64,000 nt of DNA from Paenibacillus agri (GTDB lineage Bacteria > Bacillota > Bacilli > Paenibacillales > Paenibacillaceae), in NCBI RefSeq assembly GCF_013359945.1, contig NZ_JABWCS010000220.1, forward strand, positions 62,001-126,000, read 5' to 3'. Of the stretch, positions 1-7,584 are shown in pieces. The position numbers were made by a program, and so were the translations under genes. The notes beneath the pieces were generated by a model. It had not been told where the DNA came from and ran no database searches. It was given only the letters and a program-made list of their open reading frames with translations. Positions within the stretch are counted from its first letter, which is position 1. Each line of letters begins with the position of its first letter.

Positions 1-1
1 A

Positions 2-799
2 TTCCTCCATGCCGGGGATGAACTGCTACGCAGCAAATATGGCGACCATAACAGCTACCGGAGCAGCGATGCCATCAATGGGATTCGTTGGGGTAACAAG
101 CAGGTATTCAAACCTGTATTTCAATATTATAAAGGCTTGATTGCCTTGCGGCGGTCCCATCCGGCCTTCCGTCTGCACGGACGTGAGGAGATTGAACGCT
201 GTCTGGAAATTCTGCGCTGTGACAGCGGGATTGTATCCTATATACTCAAAAATCATGCGGGGGGCGACTCGTGGCGGAATATTGTTGTTATATTTAACGC
301 CAATCCAGGGGCTGTAACTCTTAGTCTTCCAAATGTGGCTGAACGCTGGAATGTGGTGGCGGATCACTCTGCTGCCGGTCAAGATGCTTTCCGGCTGATT
401 GAAGGCAGCGAGGTCGAGATTGAAGGGCTGTCCATGATGGTGCTATACGATGTGTATGGAGAACCGGCCCCCCGGTCCAAGACAGTCGAGGTGCATTATG
501 AGCGTCCGGATGGCGATTACCGGGGCTGGAACTTGTGGGTATGGGATACTGGCATTCAGGATGGTCAGTGTGATTTTCGGGCATTGGAGGATGGACGTGC
601 GGTAGCCCGCATAGAAGTGATGCCTGAAGTGGAATCCATTGGCTACATTCTGCGCCTGAATGACTGGGAAGAGAAAGACGGGGAAGGCGATCGCTTTATC
701 GATTGTCCCCCAGGGGAAGATGTCATCCGGGTGTTGATCCTGGAGCGTGAACAAGGGAACGGCGGGGCGACCGTTGAACATTTGCAGCTAATGACCTAA
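2..799 (+). CDS. pulA: Type I pullulanase, C-terminal part (5' end outside window)
   Basis: The reading frame is open from base 2, so only the last 265 residues are present. The start of the visible protein matches the region after the last catalytic block of GH13 pullulanases: FLHAGDELLRS, then GDHNSYRSSD and INGIRW, followed by the helix that ends in ALRRSHPAFR. A beta-sandwich stretch follows. From about residue 160 there is a CBM41-type domain, recognisable by VHYERPDGDYRGWNLWVW and a later RLNDWEEKDGEGDRF. The family debranches alpha-1,6 links in pullulan and glycogen-like glucans, and CBM41 binds alpha-glucan. CBM41 is usually N-terminal, so its C-terminal place here is unusual. The catalytic residues lie outside the window, so activity cannot be judged. 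It is followed by a hairpin terminator shared with the next gene. Confidence 0.85.
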   Translation, partial: FLHAGDELLRSKYGDHNSYRSSDAINGIRWGNKQVFKPVFQYYKGLIALRRSHPAFRLHGREEIERCLEILRCDSGIVSYILKNHAGGDSWRNIVVIFNANPGAVTLSLPNVAERWNVVADHSAAGQDAFRLIEGSEVEIEGLSMMVLYDVYGEPAPRSKTVEVHYERPDGDYRGWNLWVWDTGIQDGQCDFRALEDGRAVARIEVMPEVESIGYILRLNDWEEKDGEGDRFIDCPPGEDVIRVLILEREQGNGGATVEHLQLMT

Positions 800-880
800 C
801 GGAGATCGGCTGCTTTGCCAACATGGAAGTGCCTAAGCGGAAGCGCGACTAAGATGAAGTATACAATGAGTGTAAATTCA

Positions 881-934
881 AAAAGGCTGTTCATCCGGTC
901 CTATCGTAGCGGTAGTCCTGGTGAATAGCCTTTT
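881..934. terminator. Bidirectional hairpin between pulA and the GGDEF gene
   Basis: Arms AAAAGGCTGTTCA and TGAATAGCCTTTT pair with one G-T wobble around a loop of about 30 bases. The A run and T run outside the arms give intrinsic-terminator character on both strands, which suits the two convergent genes. Confidence 0.7.
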
Positions 935-962
935 AATTATTGGGGAGAAGCAGTCTGCCGCC

Positions 963-2219
963 TCAGTCATTCTTTTGCACAACATATTCTTCTTCCATAT
1001 TCTGATTGTAGAGATTGGACTGATTACCGCCGCAGCTCTTGGAGTAGTACATTGCAACATCGGCGGCATGCAGTAGTTCATTGATGGTGTTGCCGTGCTG
1101 GGGGTAGAGCGCTACGCCAATGCTGGCCGAGGTGTGAAAGTCGGAGCTATTCTGTAAGGACCATGATTTGCTGAACAGATGAAGCACTCGTTTCAGCATT
1201 TCCTCAAGTCGTTCAGGGCTTGTGAAGCGGTGTAGTACCACTGCGAATTCATCTCCACCAATGCGGAAGGCCTGGCCCACGCCTTTGACCGTCTGCTGCA
1301 GCTCACCTGAGAGTAACTGCAGGAACTCGTCACCGGCAAGATGACCGAGTGTATCATTAAGCTGTTTGAAACGGTCGCAGTCGAGCATTGCAAGGGCAAC
1401 TTCCTGTCTGCGCTCCGGTGGCTGCGAGATCAGATTTTCCATGTACATGATGAAATGCGCTCGATTGGGGATGGAGGTCAGATGATCATAGAAGGCTAGC
1501 TTGTGCAGCCGTTCTTCATATTGCTTCCGCTGGGTAATTTCCCGGGATACCAGCATGAATTGCGCTGGAAAGGCACCACTGTCCTGCACAGGTGTGACTT
1601 TGGTCTCCAGCCATACCCAATGCCCCTCGGATCCACGCATGCGAAGCTCTGAGGTCCGCGGTGTTCCCTGGACAATGCTTTTCAGCTTGGCCCAGGCGAT
1701 TTCCGGTTCACGGATATAATTGGACAGAGGCGCGCCTTTTTGTGGAACATAGCCCAGAATAGCTGAGTGGGAAGGGGAGGCGTACAGAATCAGGCCGTTC
1801 GGATCAGTCAGAATAATGAAGTCGGACATTTTCTCACCGATCAACTGATAGAGGTTCTGTTCCTCCAGTTTTTCATTTTGGAGAGTAAGGATTTTGCGGC
1901 CCAGATAAATAATGACCAAAAGGAGTCCGGATAATAGAATTGTGAATAGGGCAAACAGGGTGACTTTCTTGCTTTGGAATTCATGGCCCAACTGTTCGGT
2001 ATAACTCAGCTCCGTCTGATGAGGACCATGATCTTTACTAAGGATTTGTTTGGAGCTCTGGTACATCTCGCTGTCCAGTGTACCAGAAAGCTTGTTGAGG
2101 CTGTTATTCAAATAGACCAGTGAAGCGATGCTGATGCCGATCAGAAGCACAGAGATAGAGGAGAATAATAGAATCAATTTTCTTCGTATGCTGACTTCGT
2201 ACATACCAGCCACTTTCAT
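963..2219 (-). CDS. Membrane PAS-GGDEF diguanylate cyclase
   Basis: The protein has 418 residues. Two membrane helices (about 14-37 and 87-108) bracket a short external segment. A PAS domain (about 122-232) and a GGDEF domain (about 238-405) follow. The active-site loop RIGGDEF is intact at 319-325, so it should make cyclic di-GMP from two GTP. No RxxD inhibitory site lies five residues upstream (the sequence there is GVGQ), so product inhibition through that site is not expected. There is no EAL domain. The ATG start has AAGGAG five bases upstream. The gene stands alone, with a terminator behind it. The input sensed by the PAS or external segment is unknown. Confidence 0.85.
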   Translation of the reverse strand: MKVAGMYEVSIRRKLILLFSSISVLLIGISIASLVYLNNSLNKLSGTLDSEMYQSSKQILSKDHGPHQTELSYTEQLGHEFQSKKVTLFALFTILLSGLLLVIIYLGRKILTLQNEKLEEQNLYQLIGEKMSDFIILTDPNGLILYASPSHSAILGYVPQKGAPLSNYIREPEIAWAKLKSIVQGTPRTSELRMRGSEGHWVWLETKVTPVQDSGAFPAQFMLVSREITQRKQYEERLHKLAFYDHLTSIPNRAHFIMYMENLISQPPERRQEVALAMLDCDRFKQLNDTLGHLAGDEFLQLLSGELQQTVKGVGQAFRIGGDEFAVVLHRFTSPERLEEMLKRVLHLFSKSWSLQNSSDFHTSASIGVALYPQHGNTINELLHAADVAMYYSKSCGGNQSNLYNQNMEEEYVVQKND

Positions 2220-2461
2220 TCACTCCTTCAAACCTATTCGCGGTAGGAATTTCAGCCTCACCATATTACCCAGTACAAATGGTAGTTTTCTTTACTATAC
2301 CAGAATTTGCAAATCTCACATATAGGTTTATCTATTATGTAAGATTTGTAGAAAACATAAAGCATTCATAGTTTCATCTGCTCAAAGTTCCAAAAATATT
2401 GAGGGGCCTGTTGCCTTATTCATATTCCGGATTCTGAGACCTAGTACATAGTTTTCAACAC

Positions 2462-2500
2462 AAAAAACTGCCACCTACCCATAATTGTGGGAGGTGACAG
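2462..2500 (-). terminator. Terminator of the macAB-like operon
   Basis: Read on the minus strand, a stem with CTGTCACCTCCCA against TGGGTAGGTGGCAG and a short loop is followed directly by six T residues, just after the permease stop. The rest of the gap up to the GGDEF start (2220-2461) holds nothing else I can support. Confidence 0.85.
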
Positions 2501-2533
2501 TCGACCTGATAAGTCTTTAGGCCTTGCATATGC

Positions 2534-3706
2534 TTAATCAACACGAAGTGCATGAATCGGCCGCAGTCTTGCTGCCTTATTCGCGGGCATCATTCCGAAG
2601 ACCACACCGATCAACAGGGAAAAGAGGAACGATACCAGCACCATATTCCAGGCGATGGATACCGAAAGCGGGGAATAGTGGCCGAGCAGCCAGCTACCCC
2701 CAACTCCAATTCCTACGCCGATGATCCCGCCGAGGCCACTAAGGACAACGGATTCGATCATAAACTGGGCCAGAATATCGAGCTTCTTGGCTCCAATCGC
2801 TTTGCGAACGCCAATCTCTCGTGTTCGTTCGTTAACGGATACGATCATAATGTTCATGATGCCGATGCCACCAACCAAGAGCGAGATTCCGGCGATGCCA
2901 GCGAGCGCCATCGACAGGGTATTAGTTGTAGAATTGACTGTATCCAGCATTTGCTGGGAGTCGAATACGGTGTAGGCATTGGTAGCATTGCTGAATTTAG
3001 CGGCCAAAATGCCTTCAAGCCGACTCTTAACCGTAGCTACTGTATCTGCTGAAGTGGTAGCAATCGTAATGGAGCGCACGCCTTTGCTTTGCAGCTGGCG
3101 TTCTGCTGTAGAGATCGGAATCAGGATCTTGTCGTCGTTGGAGCCCCCAAGGCTGCTGCCCTTGGTTTCCAGCAAGCCGACGATTTTGTAGCTGATGCCA
3201 TTTAACTGGACCGTCTGCCCGACAGGACTATCTGTTCCGAACAAATCATTCGCTGTACTGGAGCCGATCAGAGCCACCTTTTGCCGATACTGGGTATCAA
3301 TATCCAGCAGAAAACGTCCGGATTGGACGTGAAAATCCTTCACATCCTCATAGGAAGGCGTAATGCCTTCCACAGAGACACTAACATTATCCGTATTATG
3401 CTTGGCTGTCACATTGCCGCTGATTACTGGTGCGACATCCTTGACACCTGGTATATCGCCCAGCGCCAGCGCTTCATCGTAGGTGAGAGAGGTGGTTGCT
3501 CCGCGTCCGGTAATATTGACAGTCAATTGATTGGTCCCTAGTCCATTCAACTGCTCGGTTATTTGTGAGGTGGTGCCCTGGCCTACGGATACGAGAATAA
3601 TGACGGAAGAGACGCCGATTATAATTCCCAGCATGGTGAGCAGAGAGCGGACCTTGCTGCTGTAGATGCTTTTTAATGCCATTCTCATGCTTTGAAATAA
3701 CTTCAC
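2534..3706 (-). CDS. MacB-like ABC transporter permease (FtsX fold)
   Basis: The protein has 390 residues in the MacB/FtsX permease arrangement: one N-terminal membrane helix (about 21-43), a large extracytoplasmic domain (about 45-260) and three C-terminal helices. The cytoplasmic coupling segment NERTREIGVRKAIGA is conserved. Together with the adjacent ATPase and membrane-fusion protein it should form a tripartite-style exporter or mechanotransmission complex, as in Gram-positive YknXYZ-type systems that handle peptides or toxins. The substrate is not evident. The GTG start follows the ATPase stop immediately (TAG then GTG), with GGAGG about nine bases upstream, so the two are probably translationally coupled. 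Confidence 0.88.
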   Translation of the reverse strand: MKLFQSMRMALKSIYSSKVRSLLTMLGIIIGVSSVIILVSVGQGTTSQITEQLNGLGTNQLTVNITGRGATTSLTYDEALALGDIPGVKDVAPVISGNVTAKHNTDNVSVSVEGITPSYEDVKDFHVQSGRFLLDIDTQYRQKVALIGSSTANDLFGTDSPVGQTVQLNGISYKIVGLLETKGSSLGGSNDDKILIPISTAERQLQSKGVRSITIATTSADTVATVKSRLEGILAAKFSNATNAYTVFDSQQMLDTVNSTTNTLSMALAGIAGISLLVGGIGIMNIMIVSVNERTREIGVRKAIGAKKLDILAQFMIESVVLSGLGGIIGVGIGVGGSWLLGHYSPLSVSIAWNMVLVSFLFSLLIGVVFGMMPANKAARLRPIHALRVD

Positions 3707-4402
3707 CTACGCCTTCCTCCGATCTTCTACGAGATTGCCATCCTGTATGCGTATGATGCGGTTGGCCTGTTCGGCGATCTCCAGGTCATGTGTAATCAGG
3801 ATAATCGTATGGCCTTGCTCGTTCAGTTGTCTGATCATTCCCATCACTTCCTTGCCGGTCCGGGTGTCGAGCGCCCCGGTAGGCTCGTCGGCAAGCAGGA
3901 TAGGCGGGGAGCCGGCCATCGCCCGCGCGATAGCCACCCGCTGCTGCTGTCCGCCGGACAGTTCGGCTGGCCGATGGTGCATGCGGTCACCCAGACCGAC
4001 CTTGGTCAAAGCATCCTCGGCAAGCTGCCGTCGTTGCCGGTGTGATATTCCCCGGTAAACGAGCGGAAGCTCCACATTCTCCACCGCCGAGAGCTTCGGA
4101 AGCAGATTGAAGCTCTGAAAAATAAAGCCGATCTTCTCGTTACGTATGGCTGCGAGCTTGTTGTCGGATAGCTTGCGGATCTCTTGTCCGTCTAGAAGGT
4201 AGCTGCCTGTATCCGAAACATCCAGGCAGCCGAGCATGTTCATAAGTGTGGACTTGCCGGAACCGGAAGGGCCGATAATCGCTACGAACTCGCCAAAGTC
4301 TATCGTAAACGACAGGTTCTTCAGGATAGTCATCCGCTCACCAGCCATAGTATAGCCATGACTCATGTCACTGACCTCGATTAGCGTGCCTGATGTACTC
4401 AT
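3707..4402 (-). CDS. MacB/LolD-type ABC transporter ATP-binding protein
   Basis: The protein has 231 residues and is a complete ABC ATPase: Walker A GPSGSGKST (44-52), Q-loop in FIFQSFNL, signature LSGGQQQ (148-154), Walker B ILLADEP (168-174) and H-loop ITHD near 205. It is the energy subunit for the permease that follows. Its ATG overlaps the stop of the upstream adaptor gene as ATGA, typical of translational coupling in a three-gene operon. Confidence 0.93.
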   Translation of the reverse strand: MSTSGTLIEVSDMSHGYTMAGERMTILKNLSFTIDFGEFVAIIGPSGSGKSTLMNMLGCLDVSDTGSYLLDGQEIRKLSDNKLAAIRNEKIGFIFQSFNLLPKLSAVENVELPLVYRGISHRQRRQLAEDALTKVGLGDRMHHRPAELSGGQQQRVAIARAMAGSPPILLADEPTGALDTRTGKEVMGMIRQLNEQGHTIILITHDLEIAEQANRIIRIQDGNLVEDRRKA

Positions 4403-5913
4403 TGACCGCCACCCCGAGTCCCTGTACCGCCACCGCCTGTACCAGCACTGCCCGTACCAGTCCCGGCTCCGCCAGAGCCGCCAAAGCCACCACCGCCGTT
4501 TCTTCCGCCTGCACCGAAGCCACCAGTCCCTGGGATACCGCCAGTCGCACCGCCGCCAAAGCCGCCGAAACCACCAAAGCTACCGCCGCCTTGACCTTGC
4601 TGAGCTGCTGCGCTATTACCGGAAGAAATGACGGTTGGAATAACGACCTGATCTCCTTCTTTAAGGCCGCTGGTAATTTCCATGCGACTCTCGTCATGCA
4701 GGCCTACTTCAACAGTGATCATTCGTTGGGCAGGTGTTGTGCCAGCTCCAGTTCCTGCTTTACCGGCTTGCCCCATGCCTCCGCGGGTGCCTCGGGCACC
4801 GCCGCCGTAAGCCCCGGTTCCACTGCCTGCACCGCCAAAGCCGCCACGGCCCCCTGCTCCAGGGGTACTGCCCGAATCGGCACTGCTACCTTCTGTTCCG
4901 GGAGCTGCGCCGCCTGCACTACCGGGAACTTGCCCTGTACCTGCGGTCCCGGGATCTACCCCGGTGCCGACCTCTCCAGAGGTTGCCGGTACGGCGACCA
5001 TGTAGGTGCCGTTTCTATCCCGGACTGCTTCAATGGGCACGGTTAGGACATCCTTTTTCTCAGCCGTGGTAATGGATACTTCCGCTGACATTCCTGCACG
5101 TGCTCCCTTGGAGTCTGTTAGATCAACCGTGACATCGAACAGAGACACACCATTGGAGCTGGTGCCTTCATTAGCAATAGCGCTCACCTTTCCCTGATAC
5201 TTCTTATCCGGCAAAGCGTCCAGCTTAATGGTGGCCGGCATACCAAGCTCGATGGATGGAACGTCCAGCTCATCAACCTGAACGACAGCACTGAGATTGG
5301 AATAATCGGTAATGTCGATCAGTTCCGAGCCATCCATGGCTTTTTCACCATCCGAAATATTTACCGCCGTAACGGTTCCGTCAATCGTTGCAGTCAGTGG
5401 AGCAGGCGGCACCATGGATTCCTCCACAGAGGCAACTTTATACTTCTGATTCTCGATATCTGTCTTTGCTTTATCAAGCGAACGTTTGGAGCTTTTTACT
5501 TGATCCTCTGGAGCACCGCTATCAGCCAGCTTGTGATACTGTTCTCGCTTGTCTTCGAGGTCAAGCTCGAGATTGGCAAGGTTGTTTTTTTCCTGCCGGA
5601 GGTTATCACTGAGGTCTGCTCCTTCGAACGTAATCAGAGTCTGTCCCTTCTTGACGACATCGCCTTCCTTGACCAGCACCTTCAAGACTTTGCCGGAGTC
5701 CTTGGTTTTAACTTTGCCCGTACGGGGAGCTGTGACAGATCCTGCACCGGTAACACTCACCACAATGTCGCCTTTCGTGACAGCAGCCGTATTGAGGGGG
5801 ATTTCTGCTAAAGCGTTGCTTTTGTCAGGCAGATAGGCATAAACCAGCAGTCCAGCTGTTACGACAGCCGCTGCCCCAATGGACAGTAGTGCTACTTTCT
5901 TCTTTTTCATCAT
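4399..5913 (-). CDS. HlyD/MacA-family efflux adaptor with two glycine-rich segments
   Basis: The protein has 504 residues. It has a membrane anchor (about 7-27), a lipoyl/barrel-sandwich half (about 48-100), a helical hairpin (about 101-165), the second lipoyl half, and beta-barrel and membrane-proximal domains. This is the membrane-fusion protein of the operon and links the permease to the outside. Two low-complexity glycine-rich stretches are unusual: about 313-392 interrupts the membrane-proximal region, and about 432-504 forms the C-terminal tail (many GGFGG, GTGTG and GGGG runs). Family members normally end near residue 400. The ATG start has GGAG close upstream. First gene of the operon. 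Confidence 0.87.
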   Translation of the reverse strand: MMKKKKVALLSIGAAAVVTAGLLVYAYLPDKSNALAEIPLNTAAVTKGDIVVSVTGAGSVTAPRTGKVKTKDSGKVLKVLVKEGDVVKKGQTLITFEGADLSDNLRQEKNNLANLELDLEDKREQYHKLADSGAPEDQVKSSKRSLDKAKTDIENQKYKVASVEESMVPPAPLTATIDGTVTAVNISDGEKAMDGSELIDITDYSNLSAVVQVDELDVPSIELGMPATIKLDALPDKKYQGKVSAIANEGTSSNGVSLFDVTVDLTDSKGARAGMSAEVSITTAEKKDVLTVPIEAVRDRNGTYMVAVPATSGEVGTGVDPGTAGTGQVPGSAGGAAPGTEGSSADSGSTPGAGGRGGFGGAGSGTGAYGGGARGTRGGMGQAGKAGTGAGTTPAQRMITVEVGLHDESRMEITSGLKEGDQVVIPTVISSGNSAAAQQGQGGGSFGGFGGFGGGATGGIPGTGGFGAGGRNGGGGFGGSGGAGTGTGSAGTGGGGTGTRGGGQ

Positions 5914-6070
5914 TGTCCTCCGTTTAATCGTTAAATTTCTGGATCATTGCTTGCTGTCGCCTGAAAATATCAAATGTGGCTGAATGCTAGCTGAAAATTG
6001 TTGCCCAAACCGGCCATGAACCTTAAAGCCAGCTTAAAGGAAGATAAAGATTTGCCCAAATTTGTCCGGC

Positions 6071-6099
6071 TTGCCAATGCCAATGAATTTGCATATAAT
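6071..6099 (+). promoter_or_regulatory. SigA-type promoter of pheST
   Basis: TTGCCA, a 17-base spacer and a perfect TATAAT stand about 60 bases before the T-box. Transcription should start near 6106. The rest of 5914-6070 shows no gene. Confidence 0.75.
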
Positions 6100-6159
6100 A
6101 AAGTGACATATCTTTTCATAGGGAAAGATCAATGCACATTTGAAAGAACTGCCAAATGC

Positions 6160-6467
6160 AGTGATGGAGAAGAGTACGCAGTGCCTGACTTACAGGGAGG
6201 AGACGCCGGTGATTGAGAGCGTTTCTAAGGATGCAGAGCTGCTGAAGTTCACTCCGGAGCAGTTCCCTGAAATTATCTAAGAGGCTCAGCTCTCTGGAAA
6301 TGGGTAGGGGATACCGGCCGCAGACCGTTACTTCTGCATAAAGTGAGACAGGGCTGTTGTTAGTGAAGGGTGTAGATTATACTCTTCAACGAAACAGGCT
6401 ATGCTGTCTAACAAGGGTGGTACCACGGTCTTTTCGTCCCTTACCGGGAGGAAAGGCCTTTTTTTGT
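6160..6467 (+). promoter_or_regulatory. T-box leader (tRNA-Phe responsive) with terminator
   Basis: A stem I candidate begins near 6160 with the AGAGTA element (6171-6176). A TTC phenylalanine specifier followed by A lies at 6248-6250 in the opposite strand of the internal loop. The conserved T-box AAGGGTGGTACCACGG is at 6413-6428. The terminator stem (GGTCTTTTCGTCCC against GGGAGGAAAGGCC) ends in seven T residues by 6467. By family rules, uncharged tRNA-Phe binds the specifier and T-box, stabilises the antiterminator and turns on pheST when phenylalanyl-tRNA is low. Confidence 0.92.
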
Positions 6468-6512
6468 TGGCTTGGCTGACTACACAATGATTGAAGGGGG
6501 CTGTACACGGCC

Positions 6513-7547
6513 ATGAAAGAAAAGTTGGAAGCATTGAAGGCTGAGGCGCTGGCGAAGCTGCAGGAGGTCTCAGACCCGCAGGTACTTAATGACTTGCGCG
6601 TGAAATACCTGGGGAAAAAAGGTGAACTGACAGAGGTGCTGCGCGGCATGGGCAGCTTGAGCGCCGAAGAACGTCCGGTTATCGGGCAAGTTGCCAACAT
6701 CGTCCGGGGTGCGATTGAAGAGATTATCGGAACCAAGCAGGAAGTTTTCCAACAGCAGGAGACGCAAAACCGTCTGCAAGCGGAGAAAGTGGATGTTACA
6801 CTGCCAGGACGCCGTTTGCCGCAGGGCGGAATTCACCCGCTCAGCAGAGTGGTGCAGGGGATCGAAGATATTTTCATCGGCATGGGCTATCGTGTGGCTG
6901 AAGGTCCTGAAGTGGAGACGGATTATTATAACTTTGAGGCGCTCAACCTGCCGAAGAACCATCCGGCACGTGATATGCAGGACTCCTTCTACTTGACAGA
7001 AGACCTGCTCATGCGCACCCAGACTTCTCCGGTACAGATCCGCACCATGCAAGCCATGAAGGGAGAAGCTCCGGTAAAAATCATTTGTCCCGGCAAAGTA
7101 TTCCGCCGCGATGATGATGATGCAACCCACTCCTTCCAGTTCCATCAGATTGAAGGTCTGGTGATCGGACGGAATATCCGTATGAGCGACCTGAAGGGCA
7201 CACTTCAACAATTCGTACAGGAAATGTTCGGGCCAAGCACAGGCATTCGCCTGCGTCCAAGCTTCTTCCCGTTCACAGAGCCAAGCGTTGAGGTAGACGT
7301 GAGCTGCTTCAAATGTGGCGGCGAAGGCTGCCGTCTATGCAAGCAAAGTGGCTGGCTAGAAATCCTTGGTGCAGGAATGGTGCATCCGAATGTACTGCGT
7401 ATGGGTGGTTATGACCCTGAGGAATTCAGCGGTTTCGCGTTCGGTATGGGCGTAGAGCGGATAGCAATGCTCAAGTACGGAATTGATGACATCCGTCATT
7501 TCTATAATAATGACATGAGCTTTGTGAAGCAGTTCAAGGGACTGTAG
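6513..7547 (+). CDS. pheS: Phenylalanyl-tRNA synthetase alpha subunit
   Basis: The protein has 344 residues, the normal length. An N-terminal coiled-coil arm (about 1-85) contacts tRNA. The class II catalytic core contains the motif 2 region FRRDDDDATHSFQFHQIEG and the motif 3 region GFAFGMGVERIAMLKYG. A CxxC...CxxC cluster (CFKCGG...CRLC) lies near 270-280. It forms the alpha2-beta2 enzyme with PheT and charges tRNA-Phe. It follows the T-box leader and is 37 bases from pheT. The ribosome site AAGGGGG is about 12 bases from ATG, slightly long, but no better start exists. Confidence 0.97.
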   Translation: MKEKLEALKAEALAKLQEVSDPQVLNDLRVKYLGKKGELTEVLRGMGSLSAEERPVIGQVANIVRGAIEEIIGTKQEVFQQQETQNRLQAEKVDVTLPGRRLPQGGIHPLSRVVQGIEDIFIGMGYRVAEGPEVETDYYNFEALNLPKNHPARDMQDSFYLTEDLLMRTQTSPVQIRTMQAMKGEAPVKIICPGKVFRRDDDDATHSFQFHQIEGLVIGRNIRMSDLKGTLQQFVQEMFGPSTGIRLRPSFFPFTEPSVEVDVSCFKCGGEGCRLCKQSGWLEILGAGMVHPNVLRMGGYDPEEFSGFAFGMGVERIAMLKYGIDDIRHFYNNDMSFVKQFKGL

Positions 7548-7584
7548 GCAATAAATACATTGAATTAAGAGGAAGTGAGCCGAA

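Noticed and set aside
5998..6216. 72-residue ORF before pheS
   Set aside because: It runs through the promoter and stem I of the T-box and has no ribosome site.
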